From Clostridiales bacterium (GTDB taxonomy: Bacteria > Bacillota > Clostridia > Christensenellales > CAG-314), in contig JAFLVK010000002.1 of the NCBI GenBank assembly GCA_022508345.1, forward strand, positions 186,001 to 250,000: a stretch of 64,000 nucleotides of DNA. Reading direction: 5' to 3'. Under the pieces are notes generated by a model that searched no databases, had not been told where the DNA came from, and worked only from the letters and a program-made list of their open reading frames with translations. The translations under genes and the position numbers were made by a program. Below are positions 63,176-64,000 of this stretch, piece by piece (position 1 is the first letter of the stretch; every line of letters starts with the position of its first letter).

Positions 63176-64000
63176 TCAAGTGTGTTTATTGCGAAGTGTA
63201 TTTAGTACTTTTTCAAAGTATGGGGGAATGGGTGCGGAAAAGCTCATTTGCTTGCCTGTTGTGGGATGGGTGAACATGAGCGTGTGTGCATGCAGCAGCT
63301 GACCGTCCAATGCAAAGCGACACTTTTGATATCCGTAAGTTTTGTCACCCACTACGGGGTGCCCCAAAAACTTGGCGTGAACCCTAATCTGGTGCGTGCG
63401 CCCTGTTTTCAGTTCGAACTGCACCAAGGTGTAGTCCTTGAACCGCTCCAACACCGTGTAATAGGTCAAAGCGTTTCTTCCGTAGAGGACAATGTCCATC
63501 TTTTTTCTGTCCGCGACAGAACGCCCTATCGGCTTGTCCACTGAGCCGCTGTCGGTTTTGAGCACTCCTTCCAGCAGCGCGACGTAAATACGTCTGCACT
63601 CCTTTTGCTGTATTTGACGTTGCAGCTCCACATGCGCATTGTCGTTTTTTGCAATGACCAGCAAGCCACTTGTGTCCTTGTCAAGGCGATGTACAATGCC
63701 CGGTCGAAGCACTCCGTTGATACCGGACAAATCCTTGATGTGATACAGCAACGCGTTGACAAGCGTGCCCTCGTAAACATTGTTTGCAGGGTGTACTGTC
63801 ATGCCCTGCGGCTTGTTGATAACAGCTAGGTCACTGTCCTCGTACACTATATCAAGTGGAATATCCTGCGCCACAACGTCCAAGGGAATGTCCGGCGGTA
63901 TAGATGCCTCCACCGCACTGTCGGCTTTAACAGGCGTTGACGGCTTGGTAATTACCTTTCCGTCCACAGTAACTAACTGTTGAGCAATCAGCTTTTGAAC
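63176..64000 (-). CDS. rluD: RluD-type 23S rRNA pseudouridine synthase (partial, 5' end outside window)
   Basis: The frame is open to the right edge, giving 274 residues; only the last part of the N-terminal S4 domain is visible (VQKLIAQQLVTVDGKVITKP). The synthase domain is complete: PQGMTVHPA, the catalytic Asp in GIVHRLDKDTSGLLVIAK, and the LKTGRTHQIRVH motif. RluD and relatives form pseudouridines in helix 69 and elsewhere of 23S rRNA. It lies 7 nt before the carbamoyltransferase-like gene. Confidence 0.93.
   Translation of the reverse strand, partial: VQKLIAQQLVTVDGKVITKPSTPVKADSAVEASIPPDIPLDVVAQDIPLDIVYEDSDLAVINKPQGMTVHPANNVYEGTLVNALLYHIKDLSGINGVLRPGIVHRLDKDTSGLLVIAKNDNAHVELQRQIQQKECRRIYVALLEGVLKTDSGSVDKPIGRSVADRKKMDIVLYGRNALTYYTVLERFKDYTLVQFELKTGRTHQIRVHAKFLGHPVVGDKTYGYQKCRFALDGQLLHAHTLMFTHPTTGKQMSFSAPIPPYFEKVLNTLRNKHT

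Overview
The window is a dense, almost entirely protein-coding stretch of a moderate-GC Gram-positive-type anaerobe. It most resembles an uncultured gut-type member of the Clostridia; this is inferred from gene content, and no rRNA gene is present for placement. Pointers are a complete rnf ferredoxin:NAD+ oxidoreductase operon, CoaX-type pantothenate kinase beside an ECF-type transporter, a Gram-positive LexA box, a DUF3343/cysteine-desulfurase pair, RqcH, numerous lipoboxes, and no outer-membrane genes. No tRNA, intact rRNA, CRISPR array, transposase or phage gene was seen.

Layout. 1-4090 (-): polyamine importer operon, XRE/cupin regulator-potA-potB-potC-potD (potD runs off the left edge). 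4309-5523 (-): galK. 5745-15614 (-): probably one long operon of an RDD membrane protein, an OB-like membrane protein, a UgpC/A/E/B-type ABC importer, a surface SNase-like nuclease lipoprotein and a lipoprotein with a duplicated domain. 15942-17720 (-): glmS. 17919-19742 (+): typA. 20044-22478 (-): luxE-luxC fatty-acid reductase pair without luciferase. 22582-26787 (-): nth, GltD-like oxidoreductase, obgE, yhbY, yfcE. 26912-28411: divergent DUF3343 and cysteine desulfurase. 28511-34700: L15-domain protein with an E/P/V-rich linker, RlmI-type methyltransferase, a divergent pair of unknown genes, S41 protease, degenerate ABC ATPase, YfbR-like HD protein. 34812-40865 (-): rnfCDGEAB. 41052-42619 (-): Na+/H+ or K+/H+ antiporter and a 57-aa protein. 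42677-51453 (-): uvrB-GNAT-uvrA-polA-coaE behind one consensus promoter with a LexA box. 51593-53024 (-): putative pantothenate transporter and coaX. 53172-59514 (-): tig-clpP-clpX, then lon-engB. 59674-61374 (+): rqcH. 61468-64000 (-): rluD (partial), a carbamoyltransferase-like pseudoenzyme, two zinc-ribbon membrane proteins.

The most unusual feature is a roughly 190-206 nt multi-hairpin element present twice, each time starting immediately after the stop codon of a ribosome-associated GTPase gene (typA and obgE), in the same orientation as the gene. The copies differ by compensatory changes in a stem, keep a 31-nt identical block and both end in a terminator-like hairpin, so it looks like a conserved structured RNA or small RNA-encoding repeat. 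Other points of interest are two genes whose -10 boxes end 6 nt before the ATG (likely leaderless), a 23S-rRNA-3'-end-like remnant abutting clpX, a tandem-domain RnfG, and an aspartate carbamoyltransferase homologue that has lost its catalytic motifs while sitting next to rluD.
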